Assembly (NCBI GenBank): GCA_025351345.1
Contig: JANXWB010000073.1
Span: 1 to 64,000 of the forward strand
Reading direction: 5' to 3'
Origin: Synechococcales cyanobacterium GL140_1_metabat_312
GTDB taxonomy: Bacteria; Cyanobacteriota; Cyanobacteriia; Leptolyngbyales; Leptolyngbyaceae
Length of the DNA: 64,000 nt
Under the pieces are notes generated by a model. It was given only the letters and a program-made list of their open reading frames with translations, was not told the origin of the DNA and searched no databases. A program made the translations under genes and the position numbers. Each line of letters opens with the position of its first letter. The stretch's first letter is position 1. Shown here piece by piece: positions 54,250-63,863 of this stretch.

Positions 54250-54703
54250 AAGGCGGAACTGGAAAGATTTTCACCATATTGTAGAAAACTTATGATGACT
54301 TGTGGATAGGACTAATGGAGCAATTTGGAAGCTTGTCGCCATTTTTAAAGAAAGTCTATGAAAAAAGTTATGAAGCCCGGAGAATAGACAAGCAATTCCT
54401 GGAAGTCATAAAATCAAGTCGCATAGTCTCGATCGTTTTTATGAGAGTAATTACACAAATTTCCTCCATATTTAGATAGCTTTTAGCACTCATATCCTCC
54501 GATCGGATAAACTGACTGCCTCTCAACTAAGTGATAATGTATGACAAATAATTTGGGATAAATGAAAGGATTTTTCGGAATTTGCCTCTGTGCCGAGGTA
54601 GGTACCAACATCAAGCTGACCTGTTACTCTTTTACTAAATTCTTAGTCCAAAAGATCTGGGATTTGTTAAGTTAACTTTGCTGGGTGTCAGTTAATTTAA
54701 TTA
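54250..54703. other. Long spacer, nothing recognised
   Basis: 450 bp between divergent genes, AT-rich with one CCGATCGG. Only very short ORFs (for example 37 codons from 54562). Must contain promoters on both sides. Confidence 0.45.
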
Positions 54704-55423
54704 ATGAGAATGAAGGATAAATTCATGGGTGCGGTTAATTCATTAGGACAACACTACACAGAACAGGAAGCGTACAACTCAAAGGAATTACTAGGTCCAA
54801 CTTGCGTAGGTCAACACACCATGGAACTGAACTCAGAACAAGCCAAAAAAGATTTATTGAATCTGCTGCTGCCACCGGACCAAGTTAACTTGGAATTCGA
54901 TGTGAGGGACGATGGGAGCACTGAGGACTGGAAAGTGGCTGCAATTGACGTGGCTAAAGCAAAAATTCCCTACCCACTCTCTCCCGCAGATGCAGAGCAA
55001 TGGTTCTCAGAAGGGTCTATAAATACATTGCTGGATGATTTTACGGACGTTGAATTAACGGACCGATCGGAGCATTTCTTTGGCGCCATGGAACAGCTCT
55101 GGGGAGATGACTTAGCCACGGTGCTGATGCGCAAATTTGTAACTGTCCCGCAGGCCGTCATTGCAGCGATCGCCGCTCAAGCCGAAAAAATGTCAGCCGC
55201 ATCAGGAGAACTAGCAGACAAGCTGATTTCTTGTGTTCAAGAGACTCTGCCGATGTGGGCTGAAGACGATTTGCGGGTGTTTGCCCGTCCGTTGGCTTAT
55301 GCCATGCGAGGAGAAATCGCGAGTGAGCCATCTAGTAAAGATTGGGCAGAGTTGTCTGAAATAGAACAGGCTAAGTTGACGCTAGCGATCGCAAAATATG
55401 CCATGGAGCATGTTCAGGCTTAG
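54704..55423 (+). CDS. Hypothetical protein, 239 residues
   Basis: No domain recognised. Soluble, acidic, mostly helical. Contains MELNSEQAKKDLLNLLLPP, a conserved-looking YPLSPADAEQWFSEGSINTL, and SEHFFGAMEQLWGDDLATVL. Codon use and HIP1 content match the surroundings, so it is a real gene. ATG at 54704; a second at 54710 is possible. Confidence 0.7.
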   Translation: MRMKDKFMGAVNSLGQHYTEQEAYNSKELLGPTCVGQHTMELNSEQAKKDLLNLLLPPDQVNLEFDVRDDGSTEDWKVAAIDVAKAKIPYPLSPADAEQWFSEGSINTLLDDFTDVELTDRSEHFFGAMEQLWGDDLATVLMRKFVTVPQAVIAAIAAQAEKMSAASGELADKLISCVQETLPMWAEDDLRVFARPLAYAMRGEIASEPSSKDWAELSEIEQAKLTLAIAKYAMEHVQA

Positions 55424-55534
55424 TGTAGATTTTGTGAGGTGAGGAGCTGTGACGTCCGTTGATGTTAGCAAGAGCCAAAATGTGGGAAAATATTGAGCGA
55501 TCTTCAGTCCTTCCCCACGATGGAATTCTTACCT

Positions 55535-56158
55535 ATGAAATTTCAGTTCAATCTCAGAGCATTCAATCTCGGTGCAGAAGGCTTGAAATTAACAGGTTTG
55601 AAATTAAGAACTCTTCTAGTTGGGCTTTTTGCCGTGGTGAGTTTAACGCTTCAAGGTTGTTCAGCGGGAGTATTAGGCGGGTTGAATGGGTACACCGATA
55701 GTCTAGATGGCTATAAGTTTTTGTATCCCACGGGCTGGACTCAAGTGAAAAATCTGAGTGAGAACAGCGGATTAGACATTCTGTTTCACGACATTATTGA
55801 GCAAACTGAAAATATTAGCGTGGTGATCAATCCGACTCCCGGAAAGCGCACTCTGACTGAACTCGGAACACCCACTGAAGTCGGTTATCAGTTAGGGAAA
55901 AGTGCGATCGCTCCAGAAGGATCTGGACGGGTGGCTGAATTGGTGAATGCAGAAGCGGGACAAGTGGGCGATCGGGTTTATTACTTATTGGAATATTTGG
56001 TAAAGCTAAGCAATGGCGTAGAACGTCACAATATTTCGAGCGCAGTAGTTTACCGTGGCAATCTTTATACTCTAAATGCCTCTACGCCTGAAGTTCGCTG
56101 GGAAAAAATGAAGGATATTCTAGTGCAATCCGTCAAATCATTCACGGTTGATGGTTAG
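55535..56158 (+). CDS. psbP: CyanoP, PsbP-like photosystem II lipoprotein
   Basis: From the ATG at 55535 about 207 residues; frames open upstream to 55493. Signal peptide with lipobox LTLQGCSAG, so the mature protein is lipid-anchored in the thylakoid lumen. PsbP fold: NGYTDSLDGYKFLYPTGWTQ, DILFHDIIEQTENISVVINP, VYRGNLYTLNASTPE. CyanoP assists PSII assembly. maf follows after 3 bp. Confidence 0.95.
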   Translation: MKFQFNLRAFNLGAEGLKLTGLKLRTLLVGLFAVVSLTLQGCSAGVLGGLNGYTDSLDGYKFLYPTGWTQVKNLSENSGLDILFHDIIEQTENISVVINPTPGKRTLTELGTPTEVGYQLGKSAIAPEGSGRVAELVNAEAGQVGDRVYYLLEYLVKLSNGVERHNISSAVVYRGNLYTLNASTPEVRWEKMKDILVQSVKSFTVDG

Positions 56159-56161
56159 TTC

Positions 56162-56818
56162 ATGCCGAAATCATTTGTGTTAGCGTCCGCATCCCCGGCG
56201 CGGAGACGATTGTTGCAGTTGGCGGGGATTGAGCCATTTGTGTTCCCCAGCGCCTTTGATGAGGATTCAGTGGTGGCGCCCAATCCGGCGGAATTGGTTG
56301 AAAAGCTAGCGGCCAGTAAACTTCAAGCAAGTTTGGATAAGTTGTGGCAGCAGAAGGGCAGTGCGCCGGGTGGCTTTTTTTCAACCTCACCAGGATTAAT
56401 TCTGGGATGCGATTCAGTATTGTCGATGAATGGCGAGATTTATGGGAAACCAGACTCGTCACAAGATGCGATCGATCGTTGGAAAACCATGCGCGGTCAA
56501 GTGGGTGAATTGTTCACGGGCCATGCGCTTTCGGATGGATTTACTGAAGATGGCAAACTATCACCTCAGCAATTAATTGTGCGTCATCGAGTGACACGGG
56601 TGTTTTTTGCCCAAGTCAGCGATCGGGAGATTGTCGATTATGTAGCAACGGGCGAACCGATGAACTGTGCGGGATGTTTTGCTATTGAAGGGCGTGGCAG
56701 TGTTTTTGTTGATCGGATTGAAGGCTGTCATACTAACGTGATCGGGTTATGTATGCCGTTATTACGAGAAATGATTAGCGAGGTTGGATATTCGGTGACG
56801 GAGTTTTGGCGTAAATAA
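56162..56818 (+). CDS. maf: Maf-family nucleotide pyrophosphatase
   Basis: 218 residues. N-terminal FVLASASPARRRLLQLAGIE and the central LILGCDSVLSMNGEIYGKPD are diagnostic; C-terminal FAIEGRGSVFVDRIEGCHTN. Hydrolyses non-canonical nucleoside triphosphates. Likely co-transcribed with cyanoP. Confidence 0.95.
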   Translation: MPKSFVLASASPARRRLLQLAGIEPFVFPSAFDEDSVVAPNPAELVEKLAASKLQASLDKLWQQKGSAPGGFFSTSPGLILGCDSVLSMNGEIYGKPDSSQDAIDRWKTMRGQVGELFTGHALSDGFTEDGKLSPQQLIVRHRVTRVFFAQVSDREIVDYVATGEPMNCAGCFAIEGRGSVFVDRIEGCHTNVIGLCMPLLREMISEVGYSVTEFWRK

Positions 56819-56913
56819 CTGGCACAAATAACTGTAAGTAACCAGTGTCCAGTGGCGAATACAGAAAAATACCATAAGGGCTGATGAGTTGTTAACGAAC
56901 TTACGGTAAAAGT

Positions 56914-57930
56914 TTATCCAAATAATGCACCAATAGCTCGTCCCATATTGCTCGGGTTAAGCGCATCGATCGCTGCCGTGGGTTCGTAGCCGCAGTGCAT
57001 CATGCAATCCTGGCAATTCGGGTTACTACTTTTATGGCCATACTGCGACCAATCTGTGGTTTCAGCGAGTTCCTTAAAGGATGTGACGTAACCATCATTC
57101 AGCAAATAGCAGGGTTTTTGCCAGCCTAGAACGCTATAACTCGGGCTACCCCAAGGCGTACATTCATAGTCTTTTTCGCCCACCAAGAAATCTAGAAACA
57201 GTGGATTGTGATTAAATTGCCATTTTTTTGCGTTTCCCTTGAAATAGGGCGATAGGATTTGGCGGAAGAGCGATCGAGTTTCTTCCCGTTTTAGAAAATG
57301 GTCTTGGTCGGGTGCCCAGTTGTAGCCATACCCCGGAGAAAGCTGCATTCCATCCACCCCAAGTTCGGTGAGAAAATCGAAAAAATGCTGAAGTTCGGCT
57401 GGGTCTGCGCCTTCAAATACAGTGGTGTTGGTATTAACCTGAAATCCTCGTGCTTTGGCGGCCTTAATTGCGCTAACAGCTTTGTCAAACACTCCAGTCC
57501 GATCGACACATTTGTCATGCCAATCCCGCAACCCATCGAGGTGGATCATGAAGGTAAAATAGGGCGACGGCTTGAATTTATCGAGGCTTTTCTCCAACAA
57601 CAAACCATTGGTGCAGAGATAAATATACTTTTTACGATCGACTAGCCCCTGAACAATTTCGCCAATCTGGGGATGGAGCAGCGGTTCGCCTCCGGGAATT
57701 GAAACGACAGGCGCCCCGCATTCATCAACAGCAGCAAAACATTGAGCCGGAGTCAAATTTTGTTTTAGGATTTCGGGGGGATGCTGAATTTTTCCACAGC
57801 CCGTACAGGCCAAATTACAGCGAAATAACGGCTCTAACATTAAAACAAGAGGAAATCGCTTGCGTCCCGTGAGGCGTTGTTTGACGAGATAGCTACCGAT
57901 CGATAGAGCTTGTTGAAGTTGGATAGCCAT
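56914..57930 (-). CDS. hpnH: HpnH, radical-SAM adenosyl-hopene transferase
   Basis: 338 residues. CxxxCxxC in [23 protein letters not shown]-binding [15 protein letters not shown], and C-terminal Cys cluster [15 protein letters not shown]. HpnH attaches adenosine to diploptene to make extended hopanoids. No other hpn gene in the window. Confidence 0.95.
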   Translation of the reverse strand: MAIQLQQALSIGSYLVKQRLTGRKRFPLVLMLEPLFRCNLACTGCGKIQHPPEILKQNLTPAQCFAAVDECGAPVVSIPGGEPLLHPQIGEIVQGLVDRKKYIYLCTNGLLLEKSLDKFKPSPYFTFMIHLDGLRDWHDKCVDRTGVFDKAVSAIKAAKARGFQVNTNTTVFEGADPAELQHFFDFLTELGVDGMQLSPGYGYNWAPDQDHFLKREETRSLFRQILSPYFKGNAKKWQFNHNPLFLDFLVGEKDYECTPWGSPSYSVLGWQKPCYLLNDGYVTSFKELAETTDWSQYGHKSSNPNCQDCMMHCGYEPTAAIDALNPSNMGRAIGALFG

Positions 57931-58013
57931 GATGGGAGGGGATTTCTTTTATGATACTAGTGTAGTCCATTACTTTTTATTAGAGGCATATGCCTTAAGG
58001 GGTATTAAGTCCT

Positions 58014-59201
58014 ATGTCTGAAGAATTTGTTCGTCAAAGTCAACTCATTGACAAGATTGTTTTGGATCGCGCCACCATGGATGAGTGCGGGCGAATTGAG
58101 GTGATGTGGTGTTATCCGAAGGTGCATCGAGTGCTGGGATTTATTTGTAAATCGGGTGCATTCGATCGCACGAAAATGGCCTTTAACTTAGACCAATTAG
58201 ACAAGATTGGGGAGAATGGCGTGCTGGTGATGTCTGCGCCCGTGGAGACCGATCGCGATCGGGTGCAGCAGTTAGAGTCATTGATTGGCTGCGAAGTATG
58301 GACAGATGAGGGAAAGCGAGTGGGACGAATTAATGACTATGTATTCCAATTGAAGTCGGGCAATATTCGTCACTATTTGTTGGCATCCAGTGGATTACAG
58401 GGATTGACGGGAAAGTTGTACTCGCTATATCCGAACCAAATTTTGGGCTATGGTCGCGGGAGAGTGATGGTTTCAGGTGGGATTGTGCCGGGATTGGAAC
58501 TCTATCAAGTGGGAATGGATCAAAAGCTGGAGCAAAAATTCTCAGGCTTAGAGGAACGCATTGAACGCAAGTTAAAAAAGGTAACCGATCGAATTAATGA
58601 ACGCTTAGACAATCGTGAGGATGGCGGCGAGAATGATCAGTTTGGCGATCGGCTCAATGATCGGCTCAGTAGTGATGCATCACAGATCGGACAAGAGTTA
58701 CAGGCGGGATTTCAAACATTATTTAATCGTGCTCGATCCATTGGAACGGAAGTTACTTCAAAAGTGAAGGAGCGTGCCCAAGATTTTCTCGATGAAGGAC
58801 GCGTCCAAGATTCACAATGGCAGCGCGATCGCGACCCTTGGCCTAACGATCGGATTGACGATCGACTTGATAATAATGATGAGTTTGATTTTGATGATTG
58901 GGACGAGCAAGATCGAATCCAAAGTCACCTAAAGCAATCCCCCGAGCAGCCGATCGCACAACGTTACAGTAAACGATCGATAGTTGAGAATGGCGATCGC
59001 AGCTCTTCAGATGGGCAATCAAATCGGCATGAACCGCAAACCGATAGACCTTTGCTCAATCTATCGATTCCACAATCGTCTATATATAATAATGATGAGA
59101 AGTCGGATGAGGATACACCGCGATCGTTCACCGCGAAGCCGATGCCACAGACTCCCGATCTTAGAAAAAATGATCCTTGGGATGATGATGATTGGAAATA
59201 A
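58014..59201 (+). CDS. PRC-barrel protein with acidic/Arg disordered tail
   Basis: 395 residues. Two PRC-barrel-like domains: FVRQSQLIDKIVLDRATMDE with the VLGFICKSG strand, and GCEVWTDEGKRVGRINDYVF (about 90-160). Then a predicted coiled region (LEERIERKLKKVTDRINERL) and a long tail rich in Asp, Arg, Asn, Ser. Same architecture as the protein at 1874-2992, so the two are paralogues. Ends in DPWDDDDWK. Function unknown. Confidence 0.85.
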   Translation: MSEEFVRQSQLIDKIVLDRATMDECGRIEVMWCYPKVHRVLGFICKSGAFDRTKMAFNLDQLDKIGENGVLVMSAPVETDRDRVQQLESLIGCEVWTDEGKRVGRINDYVFQLKSGNIRHYLLASSGLQGLTGKLYSLYPNQILGYGRGRVMVSGGIVPGLELYQVGMDQKLEQKFSGLEERIERKLKKVTDRINERLDNREDGGENDQFGDRLNDRLSSDASQIGQELQAGFQTLFNRARSIGTEVTSKVKERAQDFLDEGRVQDSQWQRDRDPWPNDRIDDRLDNNDEFDFDDWDEQDRIQSHLKQSPEQPIAQRYSKRSIVENGDRSSSDGQSNRHEPQTDRPLLNLSIPQSSIYNNDEKSDEDTPRSFTAKPMPQTPDLRKNDPWDDDDWK

Positions 59202-59283
59202 AATCGTAGGCGATGTTCCAAGCCACACCAATCTCTAACCTATTCTCTAACTGAACGAAATCTACAAGCTAATCCCAGGCAAT

Positions 59284-61347
59284 ATGCAGCTTTTTCCGGA
59301 ATCGGGCACACTACATCAGAACAACGTGATGTATTCCCCTTTCTCGGACTTCCTACCCGTGGCCCTCTCCCCCGCCCTTAAAACAGTCCTTCACCGCACT
59401 GCCCTCTGGGGAACCGCCCCCACCATTACGATCGCCATCATTGCCCTCCGGCTACTGGGTTGGTTGCAACCGATCGAATGGATGGCCCTCGACCAATTCT
59501 TTCGGATACGGCCCCGCGAAGCCTTAGACGAACGCGTCGTCATCGTTGGAATCAGTGAATCAGACCTACAATCCCTAGAACGCTACCCCATAGACGACAA
59601 AGCCCTAGCTGACTTAATCAATACCATCAAAAAACAACAACCAAGAGCGATCGGACTCGATTTATTTCGCGACTTCCCCGTCGAACCCGGCAACAAAGAA
59701 CTCAACCAAGTCTTCAAAACCACACCTAATCTGATCGGCATCGAAAAACGGAGCGGCAACCGCGATCGGTCCAGTGTCAACCCATCCCACGTCCTCCAAG
59801 CACTCGGTCAAACCAGCTCCAACAACATTTTAATAGACGGCGATGGCAAACTGCGCCGCGCCATAATGTACTGGACTACTCCCGACGGCAGCGAATCGTT
59901 AGCAAGTTTGGGACTACGCCTCGCTCTAATCTACCTAGAAAAAGACGGCATTACCCCGATCCCAGCCGACGCAACCAATCCCGCATTAAAACTAAATCGC
60001 AGCATTTTTCCCATCTTTGAAGCCTACGATGGCAGCTACATCAACGCTGATGCTGGAGGTTACCAAATATTACTGAACTACCGAGGAGCCAGCCGTTCCT
60101 TCCGCACCTACTCGATGCAAGATCTAAAAACCTTGCCCTCTAATGCCCTAAAAGACAAAATTGTCCTCATCGGAACCACCGCCGAAAGCCTGAAGGACTT
60201 CTTCTACACTCCCTACAGTGACAACACACTTACCAGCCCCGAAAAAACCAACGGAGTCGAAATTCAAGCCAACCTAACCAGCCAAATCCTCAGCGCAGCG
60301 CTTAACGATCGTCCCCAGCTACAAGTTTGGAGCGACCCACCCAAAATAGTCTACGGGATTCCTTTAGTGGATTGGCGCGAACACCTCTGGATTTTTGGGT
60401 GGGCCTGTATTGGCAGCACGATCGCCTGGTTCATTCGATCGCCCCGACTTGCCATCTTGGCCATTAGCCTATCCGAAGGCACATTATTGTTATTAACTTA
60501 CTACGCCTTTTTACAAGGTTGGTGGATTCCATTAGTGCCGCCTGCTGTGGCCATAAGCATGGCTGCGATCGCTCTAACCGGATATGTCGCCAGTCAAGAA
60601 CGCACCGATCGCAAAGTGATGATGAACCTATTCGGGCGATATGTTAGTCCGAAAGTAGCCGAGACCATTTGGGCCGATCGAGATCAACTGATTACCAACG
60701 GTCATGTCAAAGGTCGCAAAATGCCCGTGACCGTAATTTTTACTGACATTAAAGACTTCAGCACCATTTCCGAAAAAACCGATCCAGAAGACCTAATGGA
60801 ATGGCTGAATGAATACATGAGTGCCATGACACAGATCACTATTGAACATGGTGCCGTGATTGATAAATTCATTGGCGATGCGATTATGGCATTATTCGGC
60901 GTGCCCTTGGCCAGAGAAACACAAGCCCAAATTAATCAAGATGCGGAAAGCGCCATTCGCTGTGCAATAGATATGGGGAGAGCACTAGAAAAACTCAATC
61001 AAGGTTGGCGGATTGCTGGGAAACCCATGATTCAAATGCGCGTCGGTATAGCCACCGGAACCGCCGTCACTGGAAGTCTTGGCGGGCATCAGCGGATGGA
61101 CTTTACCGCCATCGGCGACACCGTAAATATTGCCGCACGTTTAGAAAGTTACGACAAATCCATTGAGGGCGGAATCTGTCGAATTTTAATTAGTGACACA
61201 ACACAAAAATGTACGGACGGATTATTTCCCTCGAAATCTATTGGAGCGGTTCAACTCAAAGGTCGTGAACAATCTACCGACATTTACCAAATTTTGTCGC
61301 TTCTGTACCCTGTCACAGAACACCCCACTACAGAAACAACAACTTGA
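59284..61347 (+). CDS. CHASE2-domain class III adenylate cyclase
   Basis: 687 residues. One N-terminal membrane helix (near 43-60), CHASE2 extracytoplasmic sensor domain (ALDQFFRIRPREALDERVVI, to about 350), three transmembrane helices (about 375-440), and a cyclase domain. Metal-binding Asp in VIFTDIKDFSTISEKTDPED and IDKFIGDAIMALFGVP, and transition-state Asn/Arg in IGDTVNIAARLES. Lys of DKF and Thr in DFTAIGD favour ATP as substrate. The DUF928 gene that follows is a common companion of CHASE2 genes. Confidence 0.93.
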   Translation: MQLFPESGTLHQNNVMYSPFSDFLPVALSPALKTVLHRTALWGTAPTITIAIIALRLLGWLQPIEWMALDQFFRIRPREALDERVVIVGISESDLQSLERYPIDDKALADLINTIKKQQPRAIGLDLFRDFPVEPGNKELNQVFKTTPNLIGIEKRSGNRDRSSVNPSHVLQALGQTSSNNILIDGDGKLRRAIMYWTTPDGSESLASLGLRLALIYLEKDGITPIPADATNPALKLNRSIFPIFEAYDGSYINADAGGYQILLNYRGASRSFRTYSMQDLKTLPSNALKDKIVLIGTTAESLKDFFYTPYSDNTLTSPEKTNGVEIQANLTSQILSAALNDRPQLQVWSDPPKIVYGIPLVDWREHLWIFGWACIGSTIAWFIRSPRLAILAISLSEGTLLLLTYYAFLQGWWIPLVPPAVAISMAAIALTGYVASQERTDRKVMMNLFGRYVSPKVAETIWADRDQLITNGHVKGRKMPVTVIFTDIKDFSTISEKTDPEDLMEWLNEYMSAMTQITIEHGAVIDKFIGDAIMALFGVPLARETQAQINQDAESAIRCAIDMGRALEKLNQGWRIAGKPMIQMRVGIATGTAVTGSLGGHQRMDFTAIGDTVNIAARLESYDKSIEGGICRILISDTTQKCTDGLFPSKSIGAVQLKGREQSTDIYQILSLLYPVTEHPTTETTT

Positions 61348-61564
61348 TTAACACAGAAACGGGAACTAACTCTCTCCATTCACCGTCACTGCCAACTGAA
61401 CATATTAGATAGAGAATATACGAGATCATAAGCAAATACATCTCTAATTACTGATTTGAACGAAGTAATCGTCTAAAAATGCATATAAATACGGAACCTG
61501 TTTATATCAGCAAGAAGATAAGAAAAAACGCACACTGAGAACGCACACTGAGGAGCTAAATGAT

Positions 61565-62422
61565 ATGCCATCAAAATTCACGACATTACTCACCAGCATT
61601 CTGGCTCTTCTAAGCCTTCAGACCTTCCTTGCCACCAACCCAAATCAATCTGCATTTGCTGAAAATACGATTAAATATCAACCCCCAGGACGTATTTCCC
61701 CCAGTCGGACAGAAGGCTCAGGAACGAGAAGTATGGGAGATGCAAGCTGTCCAGGGTCACAAAAATTGCTGTTTCTCGCAACCCTCTCCCCAGCCGACCA
61801 TATCGGCCAAACCAGCTTGGCTCGCCCGACCCTGTACGCCTACTTCACCGGGGATCAAGCTCTTGAAATCCGTCTCCGTCAAGTCGGAAAATTAGGAGTA
61901 GTGTGGAAGCAAATCATCCAACCGAAAACCCCAGGATTTCAAGCTATTCCCTATCCAAAAAATGCTTCAGAATTAATCACTGGGAAAGATTATGATTGGT
62001 CCGCCAGTATAATTTGCAATCCTGCGGAACCCTATAAAACTGCTAAAATCATCTCCGCCAGCATTACCCGTGTCGAAGAGCCTCCCGCCCTACAAGACTT
62101 ACTGAAAGCTAGCAAGACCTTGAACGATCGTGCCCAAAGTTACGCCGATAATTCTCTTTGGTATGAGGCGATCGATACCTTGGCGACTGCAAAATTGAAC
62201 AATCCCGAGGACACTGCAATTCAGATTGAATTGATTAATCTTTTGGAACAAGTAGGTCTTAATAAAGCCGCTAAACAAGAACAGGAATCTGTCCTCAAAA
62301 AAAGCCCAGCCCAAAGTTTAATCGATTTGAATGTCATCAAAAATAGATGTAAAGATAACCCTCAACTTTCAACAGATGAACATCCATCTACTAAGAATCT
62401 GATCCGCTGCCTTGAAAAGTAG
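61565..62422 (+). CDS. DUF928 secreted protein
   Basis: 285 residues. Signal peptide (LLTSILALLSLQTFLA, cleavage near AFAENTI). DUF928 pattern: PPGRISPSRTEGSGTR, then a beta-rich domain (TLYAYFTGDQALEIRL) and a C-terminal helical part with an odd TPR-like unit (LWYEAIDTLATAKLNNPED). DUF928 genes cluster with CHASE2 or CHAT genes in cyanobacteria and are presumed extracytoplasmic. 217 bp after the cyclase. Confidence 0.87.
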   Translation: MPSKFTTLLTSILALLSLQTFLATNPNQSAFAENTIKYQPPGRISPSRTEGSGTRSMGDASCPGSQKLLFLATLSPADHIGQTSLARPTLYAYFTGDQALEIRLRQVGKLGVVWKQIIQPKTPGFQAIPYPKNASELITGKDYDWSASIICNPAEPYKTAKIISASITRVEEPPALQDLLKASKTLNDRAQSYADNSLWYEAIDTLATAKLNNPEDTAIQIELINLLEQVGLNKAAKQEQESVLKKSPAQSLIDLNVIKNRCKDNPQLSTDEHPSTKNLIRCLEK

Positions 62423-62449
62423 GAATATGGCGTTTGGGGTTAATCGCTA

Positions 62450-62617
62450 TTGGTAGGACATAACAGACGTTGGCAAAACCAACTTAGTCCCAAACAAAAT
62501 ATGGAGTTGCTTCAATACTATCTATCGCTACAATTAGCGGCAAGTGGTAGTGTAGGTACCCTAGAAGTTTTAGACGTCCTAGCAATACTATTTGGACATA
62601 ACACAGAGGTGAAGTGA
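62450..62617 (+). CDS. Possible 55-residue ORF after DUF928
   Basis: From a TTG at 62450 (in-frame ATG at 62501): LVGHNRRWQNQLSPKQNMEL, then QYYLSLQLAASGSVGTLEVL and DVLAILFGHN. The residue pattern looks protein-like (helical, amphipathic), but there is no clear ribosome-binding site and no family known to me. Could be a remnant of a longer gene. Confidence 0.3.
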   Translation: MVGHNRRWQNQLSPKQNMELLQYYLSLQLAASGSVGTLEVLDVLAILFGHNTEVK

Positions 62618-62908
62618 AGATCGCTCTACAAATTTCATCTCCTAAAGGATTAAATGATAATCGTTCCTAGTTTTTATTAGTTTACAAGAATTTCCAGATT
62701 TTACGATCACTAAAATTATAAACCAGCTCAGTAATTCATCGGATTTTTACTGTTTTTAGACTGCAAATGGTCTAAAGTTTCGTAATATGTGCTGACTAAC
62801 GATTTTCTATATCTACCTAAAATAGCCAATAACCGATCGGTTTATGAAAAGCCATTGCGAGTAAAAGAGTTACGCTTGAGCTAGACAATCATCTCATCCC
62901 CAAGATTT
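62618..62908. other. Spacer upstream of coaX, nothing recognised
   Basis: AT-rich, with one CCGATCGG. It must hold the coaX promoter; no structure seen. Confidence 0.4.
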
Positions 62909-63820
62909 ATGCGCCTTTCCTCTACAGACATCAACTTTTCGTCCGTTCCAAGTCGATCTCGTAAAACGTTCCGAAAATTTGGATTAGGCAATAGTTTTGT
63001 TAAATTTAATGATTGGTTGGGCTTGTCTATTGGTAACTCAAGATTGCATTGGGCTTGGTTTTCTGAGGATGTATTGCAGGCAAGTTGGGATACACCGCAT
63101 TTAGATGCATTTAAGATTCAACGTTTGATTATTAATCAGTTTAATTTTCACCGCTGTCAATTAATTGATCCGAGCATTAAACTTCCACAGTGGGAAAGTA
63201 TGCCGGATCTGTGGATAATTTCTGTAGTTCCCCATCAAACACAGTTTTGGCAACAATATCTGCGATCGAATTTGCTGACCTTGAACGATATTCCACTGGG
63301 TGATGCTTACCCAACTTTAGGGGGAGATAGAGCAATTTCCGCTTGGGGAGCAGTTCAGTTGGCAGGGGGAGCCGCTTTAGTAATTGATTGTGGAACCGCA
63401 ATGACTTTAACGGGTGCAGATGCGGCAGGTTGCTTAGTAGGTGGTGCAATTTTTCCCGGTTTGCGACTTCAACTCCAGTCACTTGGACAATCGACTGCTG
63501 CACTACCAACGCTGATACCGGAAAATATTAAGCTCCCAACTCGATGGGCGATGAACACAGCAGAATCGATTTCAAGTGGAGTGTTACATAGCATTGCATC
63601 TAGCATGAATAGTTTTATTCAAGACTGGCTAACACGCTTTCCGAGTAGCCCAATCTACATTACAGGTGGTGATACGGTGTTTATTACCAATCTAATCCGG
63701 CAATACTTACCTCATTTAGCATCACAATTGCGCCCTGAGAAAGATCTGGCTTTCTTAGGTATTAGTACTCTTCGTCAGTATCAAATACAGCACCGATCGC
63801 CCAGTTGCGTTCAGCTATGA
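62909..63820 (+). CDS. coaX: Type III pantothenate kinase
   Basis: 303 residues; first step of CoA synthesis. ASKHA-fold motifs: WLGLSIGNSRLHWAWF (phosphate 1), PTLGGDRAISAWGAVQL, LVIDCGTAMTLTGADAAGCL (phosphate 2 with catalytic Asp) and GAIFPGLRLQLQSLGQSTAA. The N-terminus is about 30 residues longer than usual; an ATG later is not obvious, so the start at 62909 stands. Confidence 0.92.
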   Translation: MRLSSTDINFSSVPSRSRKTFRKFGLGNSFVKFNDWLGLSIGNSRLHWAWFSEDVLQASWDTPHLDAFKIQRLIINQFNFHRCQLIDPSIKLPQWESMPDLWIISVVPHQTQFWQQYLRSNLLTLNDIPLGDAYPTLGGDRAISAWGAVQLAGGAALVIDCGTAMTLTGADAAGCLVGGAIFPGLRLQLQSLGQSTAALPTLIPENIKLPTRWAMNTAESISSGVLHSIASSMNSFIQDWLTRFPSSPIYITGGDTVFITNLIRQYLPHLASQLRPEKDLAFLGISTLRQYQIQHRSPSCVQL

Positions 63821-63863
63821 GCTTCTTAAATTTAGGCTCAACCTAAACTAAATCTAGACCCAA

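Noticed and set aside
54562-54675. 37-codon ORF before the 239-residue protein
   Set aside because: No ribosome-binding site and no protein-like pattern; likely chance.
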